From the NCBI GenBank assembly GCA_016795505.1, contig JAEUHH010000116.1, positions 1 to 42,631 on the forward strand: DNA of 42,631 nucleotides, in the 5' to 3' direction. The translations under genes and the position numbers were made by a program. Under the pieces are notes generated by a model that saw only the letters and a program-made list of their open reading frames with translations, was not told where the DNA came from and searched no databases. Source of the DNA: Verrucomicrobiales bacterium. GTDB lineage: Bacteria > Verrucomicrobiota > Verrucomicrobiia > Verrucomicrobiales > DEV007. Positions 8,366 through 16,175 of this stretch are shown here, piece by piece. Numbering within the stretch: position 1 is the stretch's first letter; every line of letters starts with the position of its first letter.

Positions 8366-8704
8366 TCAGTAGGTGCCGTCGCGCTCGATGAAATACTCCT
8401 CGCCCCCGAGGATCTCGGCATCGGGGAAGGCACCGGCTTCGCGGATGCGCTCGAGGCGGCGGCGGCTGCCGCGCTCAAATCTCGGGTGGTCCAGGGTACG
8501 GCTCAGGTAGTCCGCCGCGACCGGCAGGGCCGCGAGCACCCCGAGGGAAACCAGACTGGAGGCGAGGCTGACCCGGTTGGAGGTCTTCATCCGGCCGCCG
8601 AGGAGCAACCCGACACCACAACCCACGGCCGCCGGCGCGATGGCCAGAGCGGCACCCAACAGAGAGGGACTCAGGGAACGGCGGTGATCGGGGTGCATTG
8701 TCAT
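8366..8704 (-). CDS. Small membrane protein, unknown
   Basis: A 112-residue protein that I do not recognise. It has two hydrophobic segments (LLGAALAIAPAAVGCGVGLL and SSLVSLGVLAALPVAADYL) joined by a short basic loop, followed by a charged C-terminal tail with Arg-rich RRRLERIREAG and an acidic end. A two-helix hairpin with both ends on the same side of the membrane is likely. Starts at 8704 and 8698 (MTM...) are both possible. The upstream region (8705-8760) is strikingly AT-rich for this genome and probably holds its promoter. Its 3' end faces the cytochrome c gene across the hairpin repeat at 8316. Confidence 0.6.
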   Translation of the reverse strand: MTMHPDHRRSLSPSLLGAALAIAPAAVGCGVGLLLGGRMKTSNRVSLASSLVSLGVLAALPVAADYLSRTLDHPRFERGSRRRLERIREAGAFPDAEILGGEEYFIERDGTY

Positions 8705-8860
8705 TTTTAAAATTTACCATAATTTCTTTTACGGAAAATTAATTTTTGTAAGAATTTTGTCGCACTCAAGCTCTGGCGGGGGTTTCTTTTCGGCTGTCTG
8801 TGGAGGTGTCCGAGCCTCCATGCCTGATCTGCGATGCGATTCTTACTCCCCGACTGACTC
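8705..8860. promoter_or_regulatory. AT-rich divergent intergenic region with a small hairpin
   Basis: About 156 bp between two divergent genes. Positions 8703-8760 are almost only A and T (TTTAAAATTTACCATAATT and similar), an abrupt contrast with the GC-rich surroundings, so promoters for one or both genes are likely here, but no clean -35/-10 pair can be fixed by eye. Nearer the guanylyltransferase start, TGGAGG (8801-8806) and CCTCCA (8815-8820) form a 6-bp stem with an 8-nt loop. Confidence 0.4.
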
Positions 8861-9937
8861 ATGTCCGACCCAGCCGTTTATGGATTGATACTGGCCGGTG
8901 GCAGCGGCACCCGCTTCTGGCCGCTGAGCCGCGACGACCGGCCCAAGCAATTGCTGCGACTTTTCGACGACGAGACCCTGCTGGAAAAGGCGGCCCGTCG
9001 CTTGGAGGCGCTGATTCCCCGAGAAAACCTGATCGTGCTGACCAATGCGGCGCAGGAGGCGTCGGTGCGGGCCATCCTGCCGGATTTGCCGGCGGTAAAC
9101 GTGATCAGCGAGCCCGAGCGCCGCGACACGGCGCCGGCGCTGGCTTTGGGGATCGCGGCGGTGGCGCGTCGCTCGCCCGAGGCGGTGATGGTGGTGATCC
9201 CGGCTGACCAGTTGATCCGGGACGAGGCTGGCTTTGTCCGCATCATCGAGGCCGCGGTCGAGGCGGCGCGGGCGTCGGACGCTCTGGTGACGCTGGGGAT
9301 CAAGCCCACCTGGGGCTGTCCGAGCTACGGCTATATCGAGCGCGGACCGCGGGCGTCGATCTCGGGCTATCGCCATGAGATCCCGGTGCACGAGGTGTTG
9401 CGGTTCCGTGAAAAGCCGGATGCCGACCTGGCGGAGCAGTATTTCGAAAGCGGCGCCTACTCGTGGAATGCCGGCATTTTCATCTGGACCGTGCCCGCCG
9501 TGATCCGGGAGCTGACCCGGCACTGCCCGGAGCTGGCCGATTTTGTCTCCGAACTGCGGCATTCCCGCGATTTTGCCGCCACCCTGGCCAAGCAATTCCC
9601 GGCCCTGACCCGCATCTCGATCGACTACGCGCTGATGGAAAAGGCCGCCCGCGTGCTGAACATCGAGGCGGACATCGGCTGGGACGACGTGGGCGGGTGG
9701 ATCTCGATCGGGAAGTATCTCGAACAGGCGACGGGTGACAATGCGGTGCGCGGTCCGGTGACGCTGCTCGACTGCTACAACAACGTGGTATTCGGTGCCT
9801 CGGGCCGCCGGGTGGCTCTGTTGGGCGTCCACGACCTGATCGTGGTGGAGACGGCCGACGCCATCCTCATCGCAGACAAGGACGAGGCCGACCGGGTGAA
9901 GAAACTGGTCGACCAGATGCCGCCCGATCTGCGTTGA
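8861..9937 (+). CDS. manC: Mannose-1-phosphate guanylyltransferase
   Basis: A 358-residue cytosolic nucleotidyltransferase that makes GDP-mannose from mannose-1-phosphate and GTP, the donor for exopolysaccharide, glycan and LPS sugars. The N-terminus carries the nucleotide-binding signature LAGGSGTRFWPLSR followed by RPKQLL; further on are VIPADQLI, the WNAGIFIW segment and the GWDDVGGW motif typical of the GTP-mannose enzymes. At 358 residues it has only the transferase part and lacks the C-terminal cupin isomerase domain of bifunctional AlgA/ManC proteins. No SD is obvious before the ATG. It is followed after 19 bp by ruvX, probably in one transcript. Confidence 0.9.
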   Translation: MSDPAVYGLILAGGSGTRFWPLSRDDRPKQLLRLFDDETLLEKAARRLEALIPRENLIVLTNAAQEASVRAILPDLPAVNVISEPERRDTAPALALGIAAVARRSPEAVMVVIPADQLIRDEAGFVRIIEAAVEAARASDALVTLGIKPTWGCPSYGYIERGPRASISGYRHEIPVHEVLRFREKPDADLAEQYFESGAYSWNAGIFIWTVPAVIRELTRHCPELADFVSELRHSRDFAATLAKQFPALTRISIDYALMEKAARVLNIEADIGWDDVGGWISIGKYLEQATGDNAVRGPVTLLDCYNNVVFGASGRRVALLGVHDLIVVETADAILIADKDEADRVKKLVDQMPPDLR

Positions 9938-9956
9938 CCGAACCGACGAAGAGCCG

Positions 9957-10442
9957 ATGCAGGGGAAAGCCAGCCGGGTGATGGCGGTCGACTACGGCGA
10001 GGCCCGCATGGGTCTGGCGCTGAGCGACGAGTTGGGCCTGCTCGCCCACCCGCTGGAGACGGTGCCCGGGGCCGACAAGGCGCGGGCGGCGGCGCGGATC
10101 GCGGCGCTGGTCGCGGAAAAGGGCGTGACGACGCTGCTGATGGGCCTGCCGCTGCGGATGGATGGCACGGAGGGCTCGGCGGTGGAGAAAGTGCGGCATT
10201 TCCTCGGCCGGCTGCGGCCGCTGCTGCCGGAGTCGGTCGAGATCGTGGAGATCGACGAGCGTCTCTCGACCGTGGCGGCCATGGCCAAGCTCCACGAGGC
10301 GGGGCGGACGGTGAAAAACAGCCGCGCCCACATCGACCAGGCGGCGGCGATGGAGATCCTGCAGGAGTATCTGGACGCGCGTCCGGGCGCCATGCTCCTG
10401 CCCGACGATGAGGATGAGGCGTGGTGGGAGAACCAGCCCTGA
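9957..10442 (+). CDS. ruvX: Putative pre-16S rRNA nuclease / Holliday junction resolvase-like RuvX (YqgF)
   Basis: A 161-residue YqgF-family protein with an RNase H-like fold. The expected acidic active-site segments are present: VMAVDYGEARMGLALSD near the N-terminus (Asp), LMGLPLRMDGTEG, EIDERLSTVAA (Asp/Glu) and the C-terminal HIDQAAAMEILQEYL (Asp). Family members process the 5' end of 16S rRNA and have been proposed to act on Holliday junctions. A purine-rich GACGAAGAG lies just before the ATG and serves as a plausible ribosome-binding site. It follows manC by 19 bp. The C-terminal tail is acidic (LPDDEDEAWW). Confidence 0.9.
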   Translation: MQGKASRVMAVDYGEARMGLALSDELGLLAHPLETVPGADKARAAARIAALVAEKGVTTLLMGLPLRMDGTEGSAVEKVRHFLGRLRPLLPESVEIVEIDERLSTVAAMAKLHEAGRTVKNSRAHIDQAAAMEILQEYLDARPGAMLLPDDEDEAWWENQP

Positions 10443-10602
10443 TCCCGTCCGCACCTGTTTGCGCGGGTATTTCTCGTTAGCGGATCGGGCCAAAGCTGTT
10501 ACAGGTGTGCACCGGTCGAATGCGGGCTCCGGCTCTCTGAATGTGGTGCCCGCGGTCTTTTTGTGATGGCGGCCGGTTCCTTTCCCTTTTCCGTCGAGAC
10601 AG
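10443..10602 (+). other. Intergenic region before the AraC-type gene
   Basis: 160 bp separating ruvX from the regulator. It is GC-rich, with no gene, no convincing hairpin plus T-run and no clear promoter that I can see; the T-rich stretch just before 10603 offers no strong SD. Confidence 0.3.
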
Positions 10603-11529
10603 ATGGCTTTGTTTCTGAAAAAGAACGCGATCCGCGAGAACCGGATCGAGAATGTGGGTCGCTGGCCGATCCGGATGACGGATTTTTTCCTGGTCGACGA
10701 CTATGAGTTCCCGCCGAGTCGCTTCCTGGAGGTGTTCTATGTGCGGTCGGGGAATTTTCTTCACGAGACCGAAAGCGGCACCCAGGCGGTGCGGACGGGC
10801 ACGGCCATCGTGCATCATCCGTCGAGCCGCCACGTGGTGAAGCAGCCGGATCAGGTGAAGCTGACGCGGGTGCGGCTGTTGCCGGAGTGGTTCGCGGCGG
10901 ATTTCGGCTCCATCATGGGCTCGCCGGACGCGCTGAGCCTGTTTTTTGCGCCGATTTGGTTTCAATTGCCGCAGGAGAGCCGGGTGCAGGTCTTCACGAC
11001 GCGGAATTCGCAACAGCCGCTGCTGCTGAACCTGTTCGAGTTGCTCCACCAGTGCCTGCGCACCGGGCGGCACGCCGAACCGGTGAGCCGGGTGGCTCTG
11101 CTGGAGATCCTGATCCTGCTCGGCGACGAGTACCACGCCTACTGGCGGGGCGGCAACCGGCTGGCGCTCCCCGGTGAGCTGCTGAAGGCGATGGAACTCA
11201 TCGAGCGGTCGATCGCCTCGGGGGGCCGCCTGCCGCTGAAGCAATTGCAGACCGACACCGGCCTCACGCAGGAGGAGATCAACCAACTGTTCCGCAAGCA
11301 ACTCGGTCTGCCGCTGATGGAATACACCCTGAATCGCCGGGTGCATCACGGGGCGCTCCGTCTGCTCGGAACGGGCGATCCCACCGAGACGATCTCGGCT
11401 TTGTACGGTTTTTCCGATCCGTCGCAGTTCGAAAAAGCCTTTGAGGGAGCCTTCGGCTTTCTCCCCGAGACTTATCGGATGAAGTTCTCCGTCGCCCAGG
11501 GAAATGCAGAAGCCGAAGTCCCCGCCTGA
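10603..11529 (+). CDS. AraC-family transcriptional regulator
   Basis: A 308-residue DNA-binding regulator. Residues about 20-150 look like a cupin-type sensor domain (VFYVRSGNFLHETESGTQAV, then AIVHHPSSRHVVK), and residues about 205-300 hold two helix-turn-helix motifs: LPLKQLQTDTGLTQEEINQL and the conserved second one ISALYGFSDPSQFEKAFEGA followed by FGFLPETYR, the AraC signature. A short sugar or other ligand probably binds the N-terminal domain, but nothing in the sequence names it. It stands alone between ruvX and a convergent His-rich secreted protein; its target could be itself or genes elsewhere. A T-rich and GATCGGAAGT-containing stretch follows its stop. Confidence 0.88.
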   Translation: MALFLKKNAIRENRIENVGRWPIRMTDFFLVDDYEFPPSRFLEVFYVRSGNFLHETESGTQAVRTGTAIVHHPSSRHVVKQPDQVKLTRVRLLPEWFAADFGSIMGSPDALSLFFAPIWFQLPQESRVQVFTTRNSQQPLLLNLFELLHQCLRTGRHAEPVSRVALLEILILLGDEYHAYWRGGNRLALPGELLKAMELIERSIASGGRLPLKQLQTDTGLTQEEINQLFRKQLGLPLMEYTLNRRVHHGALRLLGTGDPTETISALYGFSDPSQFEKAFEGAFGFLPETYRMKFSVAQGNAEAEVPA

Positions 11530-11586
11530 TGATGCGGCGGAGACTCGGCTTTGCAGCGGGGGAGTTTTGGGATCGGAAGTCGACGC

Positions 11587-12213
11587 TCAGTGGCGGCAGC
11601 CGGGGCGATGGCGGTTGTCATTGAGGCCCTGCGAGATGGCCTGGAGGATCAGGCCGACGGCCTGCTCTTCGATCGACGGCTGGCGCACCACTTCGACGAC
11701 CCGCACCGGCTCCTGGACCACGATCACCTCGCGGTCGGTATGATGGTGATGCCGGTGATGCTGGGTGTAGGACTCCCAGACCGCATCGAAGCCGCGCCCG
11801 AAGCGGCAGGCCGCCTCGTGGGCTTCGGCAAAACGCTCGCGGGTGGGGTCCGAGATGCGCACTTCGCGGATCTCCGTGGTCACGCACGAAAACGCGCGCC
11901 GGGTGTCGGACCAGAGCAGCTCGATGTCCTCCAGGTCGCCGCCGCGCCGCACGGTGCAGGCGAGCTTCTCTGCCAGTTGGGAAAAGTCGGTCAAGGCCAG
12001 GAGGAGTTCGCGGTCGCATCCCCGGGCCGGGTAGGCATGGGAGTGGCGCAGGTCGCGGTCGAAGGAAGCCAGCAGGGCGGCGGCATCCTCCGAGAGGGTG
12101 TTCGACAGGCAGCGCAGGTCGGGCGCGTCGTCAGGATGTCCGGCAATCGCTTTGCCGGCCGGAACCGTCCACAGGGAGACGGCCAATACAGAGGCGTAAA
12201 CGTAGGCTTTCAT
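11587..12213 (-). CDS. Secreted His-rich, Cys-containing protein of unknown function
   Basis: A 208-residue exported protein with a signal peptide (MKAYVYASVLAVSLWTVPAGKAIAG). I do not recognise a family. The mature part is helical and charged, with several Cys residues spread along it (near residues 35, 65, 86, 110, 136 and 206), which in the periplasm could form disulfides. A short cluster HHRHHHH around residues 151-157 is followed by TDREVIVVQEPVRVVEVV, a low-complexity Val/Arg linker, and a C-terminus with GCRH. The His cluster suggests metal binding, which is inference. It is convergent with the AraC-type gene and divergent from the Rieske gene. Confidence 0.72.
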   Translation of the reverse strand: MKAYVYASVLAVSLWTVPAGKAIAGHPDDAPDLRCLSNTLSEDAAALLASFDRDLRHSHAYPARGCDRELLLALTDFSQLAEKLACTVRRGGDLEDIELLWSDTRRAFSCVTTEIREVRISDPTRERFAEAHEAACRFGRGFDAVWESYTQHHRHHHHTDREVIVVQEPVRVVEVVRQPSIEEQAVGLILQAISQGLNDNRHRPGCRH

Positions 12214-12570
12214 CGTGGGAGGGGAGGGGAGTGGAAATCGAGGCGACTGGCCTCACGGGAGAGACGGGCGCGGAAGTGCGCTTATGCAGGGCGACGTGAT
12301 GGCGGTCACGTTGACCTTTCCCTGGTAAATTGGGTGAATAGAGCCCCTCAGCCTTCGACCCCCTCGTACAACGCGGTGAGAGGCCGGGCGGCGTCGATTT
12401 CCGGCACGAAAATGATCGCGTTGCGCCCCGGGAAGACGGCCAAAAGTGGATCGGAAAACGTAGGCTGTCGTCGTGAGATGGGGAGGTCTTTCGGCCCTGT
12501 CGGTTCGGGGACCCTTGACGGATGGTTTACGGTGCCGGTCCCCAAAACCTTCACGCAATCACGCCACGAC
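12214..12570. promoter_or_regulatory. 357-bp divergent region upstream of the Rieske/cytochrome b genes
   Basis: No gene is supported here. On the plus strand TTGACC (12311-12316) and TGAATA (12335-12340), 18 bp apart, form a weak sigma70-like promoter. Closer to the Rieske start, GGGGACC (12507-12513) and GGTCCCC (12537-12543) can pair as a 7-bp stem around a 23-nt loop, leaving the ATG 27 bases further on, so it may be an mRNA leader structure. A GTGGATCGGAAAAC stretch near 12446 resembles part of the 22-bp repeat seen elsewhere. Confidence 0.35.
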
Positions 12571-13161
12571 ATGACGATGAACGCTGACGAAAAATCCGAA
12601 TCCGCCACCGACCCGCAGACAGGAGCGGGTGCCCGACGGGATTTCCTGCTCAAAGCCGGCTCCGTCTGTGCTGGCTGCGCCCTGGCCGGGGTGCCGGTGG
12701 CAGCCGGGCTGCGGGTGGTGACGCATCCCGTGACGGGTGGTGGCGCGGCGGCGGTCGGCGGCGAGGCGCCGTTTTTGCCGGTGACGACGCTGGACTCGCT
12801 GCCGGAGGACGGTTCGCCGGCGAAATTCATGATCCGGGCCGACAAATCCGACGCCTGGAGCCGGTTCCCCAATCAGGTCATCGGCGCGGCCTTTCTCCGC
12901 CGGGTCGGCGAGCGGGGCGTGCAGGCGTTCAACGTGGTCTGCCCCCATCTGGGTTGCGCGGTCGAATTCCGCGAGCCGAACCGCGACTACTTCTGCCCCT
13001 GCCACAACAGCGCCTTCGAGCTGGAATCGGGCACCCAGGAGGCCAACAGCCCCAGTGCGCGCGGGTTGGATTCGCTGGAAACGCAGGTCGACGACTCGGG
13101 CAATGTCCTGGTCCAGTTCCAGAATTTCGTGATGGGCATCAAGGAGAAGCGCCCCGTCTGA
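12571..13161 (+). CDS. Rieske [2Fe-2S] protein of a bc-type quinol oxidase complex
   Basis: A 196-residue membrane-anchored iron-sulfur subunit that passes electrons from quinol to a c-type heme. It has a Tat-like twin-arginine start (residues 22-26, RRDFL) followed by a hydrophobic anchor (GSVCAGCALAGVPVAAGL), as expected because Rieske proteins fold before export. The cluster motifs are CPHLGC (124-129) and CPCHNS (142-147): C124, H126, C142 and H145 would bind the cluster and C129 and C144 form the disulfide. The start at 12571 (MTMNADEK) was chosen because sequence upstream does not look like protein; 12577 is an alternative. It is followed after 55 bp by the cytochrome b gene, with which it forms the complex. 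Confidence 0.93.
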   Translation: MTMNADEKSESATDPQTGAGARRDFLLKAGSVCAGCALAGVPVAAGLRVVTHPVTGGGAAAVGGEAPFLPVTTLDSLPEDGSPAKFMIRADKSDAWSRFPNQVIGAAFLRRVGERGVQAFNVVCPHLGCAVEFREPNRDYFCPCHNSAFELESGTQEANSPSARGLDSLETQVDDSGNVLVQFQNFVMGIKEKRPV

Positions 13162-13216
13162 ATTCCGCCGATTTGTTCACACTTCCGTCGTCACCCGCCT
13201 CCCGCCCTCCGCTGCC

Positions 13217-15046
13217 GTGAAATTCCTGTTCGACTGGCTCGACCATCGCACCGGCTACCGCCGTCTCCTCGCCGAAGCCCTCAACGAGCCCGTCCCGGGC
13301 GGTGCCCGGTGGCGCTATGTGTGGGGCAGCACGCTGACCTTCGCGATTTTCGTCCAGTTCGTCACCGGCATCGTGCTGTGGTCGGCCTACAGCCCGAGTT
13401 CCCAGACAGCCTGGGAAAGCGTCTATTACATCGAGGAGGAAATGACCGGTGGCACCTGGCTGCGGGGCATCCACCACTACATGGCGCAGGTGATGACGGT
13501 GCTGCTGGTGCTGCACCTGATGCAGGTCGTCATCGATGGCGCCTACAAGGCCCCGCGGGAGCTGAATTTCCTGTTCGGCATGGGATTGCTCGGCCTGATC
13601 ATGGCACTGTCGCTCACCGGCTACCTGCTGCCCTGGGATCAAAAAGGCTACTGGGCGACGAAGGTGGCCACCAACCTGATCGGGGTGATCCCGGTGGTCG
13701 GGGAATCGCTCCAGCGCATCGTCGTGGGCGGGGCGGACTACGGCCACCACACGCTGACGCGGTTTTTTGCCCTCCATGCTGGTGTGCTCCCGGCACTGAC
13801 GGTGCTCCTCATCGTGGGACACGTCTATTTGTTCCGTCGGCACGGCCTCACCGCCAAACAACCGCTGAAAAAGCCCGAAGGCGGGCGCTTCTGGCCTGAC
13901 CAGATCTGGTGCGATGCCGTGGCCTGCCTCGCGGTGCTCGCATCGGTGCTGGTGCTGGTCGCCTGGCACGGCGGGGCGCCCCTGACGGCTCCGGCGGATG
14001 CCGCGGAGCGCTATCCGGCGCGGCCGGACTGGTATTTCATGTTCCTGTTCGAGTTCCTGAAATGGTTCCCGGGCGAGACGCTGATCTGGGGAGGGGTCAT
14101 CATCCCCTCGCTGGTCTTTCTGGGCCTCTGTGCCATGCCGGCGATCGCCAGTCGGCCCTGGGGCCACCGGGCCAACCTGTTTTTCCTCGCCACTCTGCTG
14201 GTCGGCTTTGCCGGTCTGACGGTGCTGGCCTACTGGAAGGACGCCCGCGACCCCGAGTTCCAGTTCGCCGTCGAGCAGGCCAACCGGGCCTCCGAGCGCG
14301 TCCGGGAGCTGGCCCATGCCCCCGCCGGCATCGCCCCGGTTGGCGCCGCAGAGCTGCTGCGCGACGATCCCTACATGCAGGGGCCGCGGTTGTTCGCCTC
14401 GAAGTGCGCCTCGTGCCACACCTACGACGGTCACGACGGACTCGGCCGGCCGCAGAAGGAGCCCTCGGCTCCCGACTTGAAGGGCATCGGCACCCGCGAA
14501 TGGCTGGCCGGTCTGCTCGATCCCGCCCAGATTGAGACGCCGAAGTACTTCTTCGGCACCAAGTTCGTCGAGCCCAACGAACAGGGCAAAAAGAGCCGCA
14601 TGGTCGAATTCGTCCACGATCTGTCGAATCTCAGCCCCGAGGGACGCGAGCAGCTCGACAAGATCATCGCGGTCGTGTCGGCCGAGGCTCATCTCACCAG
14701 TCAGGCACGGATCGATGCCCTGCTCGACGAGGATGACCGCGCCGAGGGGATCGACCTGTTTTTCTCCGGCATCGACGGCGTGTCGCAGGCCTGCGGCGAT
14801 TGCCACGGCTTCGATGGGGAGGAAAGCCAGGCCGCCCGCACGCCCGACCTGACCGGCTGGTCCTCGCGGCAATGGCTCATCGACTTCACCAAGAATCCGG
14901 AGCACGAGCGTTTTTACGGCAGTGGAAACGACCGCATGCCGGCCTTCGAGGAGGAAAGCCTGTTCACGGATCGCGAGATCGAGCTGGTCGTCGACTGGCT
15001 GCGCGAGGAATGGGTGCGCTACGAGCCGCCTGTCGAGGAAAAGTGA
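13217..15046 (+). CDS. Cytochrome b fused to a two-heme cytochrome c domain
   Basis: A 609-residue inner-membrane protein. Residues 1 to about 355 are a full-length cytochrome b including the subunit IV part: heme-ligand helices RGIHHYMAQVMTVLLVLH and FALHAGVLPALTVLLIVGH, the latter with 14 residues between its His ligands as in b6-type proteins, and RPDWYF in place of the PEWY quinol-site motif. After a hydrophobic helix, residues about 380-609 form a periplasmic tail with two heme c motifs, CASCH (397-401) and CGDCH (526-530). With the Rieske subunit this gives a two-gene complex that carries its own cytochrome c. Such b-c fusions are known in some Gram-positives and in Planctomycetes/Verrucomicrobia. 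The convergent trpC gene ends 18 bp after its stop. Confidence 0.93.
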   Translation: MKFLFDWLDHRTGYRRLLAEALNEPVPGGARWRYVWGSTLTFAIFVQFVTGIVLWSAYSPSSQTAWESVYYIEEEMTGGTWLRGIHHYMAQVMTVLLVLHLMQVVIDGAYKAPRELNFLFGMGLLGLIMALSLTGYLLPWDQKGYWATKVATNLIGVIPVVGESLQRIVVGGADYGHHTLTRFFALHAGVLPALTVLLIVGHVYLFRRHGLTAKQPLKKPEGGRFWPDQIWCDAVACLAVLASVLVLVAWHGGAPLTAPADAAERYPARPDWYFMFLFEFLKWFPGETLIWGGVIIPSLVFLGLCAMPAIASRPWGHRANLFFLATLLVGFAGLTVLAYWKDARDPEFQFAVEQANRASERVRELAHAPAGIAPVGAAELLRDDPYMQGPRLFASKCASCHTYDGHDGLGRPQKEPSAPDLKGIGTREWLAGLLDPAQIETPKYFFGTKFVEPNEQGKKSRMVEFVHDLSNLSPEGREQLDKIIAVVSAEAHLTSQARIDALLDEDDRAEGIDLFFSGIDGVSQACGDCHGFDGEESQAARTPDLTGWSSRQWLIDFTKNPEHERFYGSGNDRMPAFEEESLFTDREIELVVDWLREEWVRYEPPVEEK

Positions 15047-15064
15047 GCCGATCGCCGCGGCCCG

Positions 15065-15889
15065 TCAGGCCAGGCCCTTGTATTCCGCGATCCGGGCGGC
15101 TTTGTCCGGCGCCCGCATCAGCGCTTCGCCGACGAGGATGGCATCCGCGCCCCAGTCGTGGACCAGCCGGGCGTCGCGCCCGGAGACGATGCCGCTTTCA
15201 CTGACGAGGATCTGGTCCGGACCGACTTCCTCGCTGAGCGATTCCGTCGTCTCCAGCGACACCTGGAAGGTCTTCAGATTGCGGTTGTTGATCCCGATGA
15301 TGCGGGCCGGCGTGTCGAGGGCGCGCTCCATCTCCTCGCGGTCGTGGACTTCGACCAGCACGTCGAGCGGATAGCGGTGTGCCACATCGAGCAGGTGCAA
15401 CAGGTCATCCTGAGGCAGGGCGGCCACGATGAGCAGGATGGCGTCGGCACCGGCCACCACCGCTTCGTGGATCTGCACTTCGTGGATCATGAAGTCTTTC
15501 CGCAGCAGCGGGATGCCCACCGCCTCGCGGATTTGGGAAAGGAAGCTCAGGTGGCCTTGGAAATACTTTTCATCCGTCAGCACCGAGATGGCATCGGCGC
15601 CGGCCGCCTCATAGTCGCGGGCGATGGCCACCGGGTCGAAATCGGCCGCGATGATGCCCGCCGAGGGCGAGCCCTTCTTCACTTCGGCGATCACCGCCAG
15701 CGGATTGGTCCCGTAGCCGATCCCGTCCGTTTCGTCACGCTGGGCGCCGCCGAGGGCGTTGAAAAACGAGCGGAAGTCGTCGCGGGCGAGGGCCGCCGCC
15801 TCCAGCTTGTCGGCACGGGGCAGCAGTCGCTCCACCTCGGTGCGTTTGTGGGCGATGATTTCGTCGAGAATGTTGGAGCCGGTGGCCAT
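15065..15889 (-). CDS. trpC: Indole-3-glycerol phosphate synthase
   Basis: A 274-residue cytosolic TIM-barrel enzyme that closes the indole ring in tryptophan synthesis (CdRP to indole-3-glycerol phosphate). Typical segments in order: ILDEIIAHKRTEVERL, VIAEVKKGSPSAGII (catalytic Lys and phosphate site), LRKDFMIHEVQIHEA, IIGINNRNLKTFQV and ILVSESGIVSGRDA. It is a single-domain protein, not fused to TrpF. No other trp genes are in the window, so the pathway is dispersed here. Its start faces the tRNA-Gly gene about 140 bp away. Confidence 0.95.
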   Translation of the reverse strand: MATGSNILDEIIAHKRTEVERLLPRADKLEAAALARDDFRSFFNALGGAQRDETDGIGYGTNPLAVIAEVKKGSPSAGIIAADFDPVAIARDYEAAGADAISVLTDEKYFQGHLSFLSQIREAVGIPLLRKDFMIHEVQIHEAVVAGADAILLIVAALPQDDLLHLLDVAHRYPLDVLVEVHDREEMERALDTPARIIGINNRNLKTFQVSLETTESLSEEVGPDQILVSESGIVSGRDARLVHDWGADAILVGEALMRAPDKAARIAEYKGLA

Positions 15890-15967
15890 GGAACGGTCGG
15901 GAAACGGTCGGTCGTGACCCTATCCCCCCGGTCAGTCTCGGCAATGGCGAAATTTTTAAAATCGCGC

Positions 15968-15996
15968 TTGAAAATCCCCCGACTCCGGCCAAAATA
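15968..15996 (+). promoter_or_regulatory. Probable promoter of tRNA-Gly
   Basis: TTGAAA at 15968-15973 and AAAATA at 15991-15996 are separated by 17 bp, a good sigma70-type spacing, and lie about 35 bp before the tRNA. The -10 matches the consensus only partly. Confidence 0.35.
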
Positions 15997-16030
15997 ACGG
16001 CCCGTCTCGCAACCGCGGGACAGACAATGA

Positions 16031-16105
16031 GCGGGTGTAGCTCAGGGGTAGAGCGCAACCTTGCCAAGGTTGATGTCGTGAGTTCGAATCTCATCACCCG
16101 CTCCA
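16031..16105 (+). tRNA. tRNA-Gly (anticodon GCC)
   Basis: A complete cloverleaf: acceptor stem GCGGGTG/CACCCGC, D-arm GCTC-AGGGGTA-GAGC, anticodon arm CAACC-TTGCCAA-GGTTG with anticodon GCC, a 5-nt variable region, T-arm GTGAG-TTCGAAT-CTCAT, discriminator T and an encoded CCA (16103-16105). It reads GGC and GGU glycine codons. It is transcribed toward prmA. Confidence 0.97.
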
Positions 16106-16112
16106 TTTTTTT
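16106..16112 (+). terminator. T-run after tRNA-Gly
   Basis: Seven T residues directly after the encoded CCA. With the tRNA acceptor/T-arm structure just before it, this may be enough to release RNA polymerase; no separate hairpin is seen. Confidence 0.35.
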
Positions 16113-16175
16113 GTACTGAAATCGACGGCGACCCCGGCCGTTCATATCCAAACCAGTATCGCGTTTTTCCGGTCG

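Noticed and set aside
12253-12558. 101-codon minus-strand frame in the 357-bp gap
   Set aside because: Arg/Pro-rich composition, no motif and no SD; fits a chance frame.
11551-12570. Upstream extension of the Rieske frame
   Set aside because: It would run antisense through the His-rich protein and hide the Tat signal; the extra residues do not look like protein.
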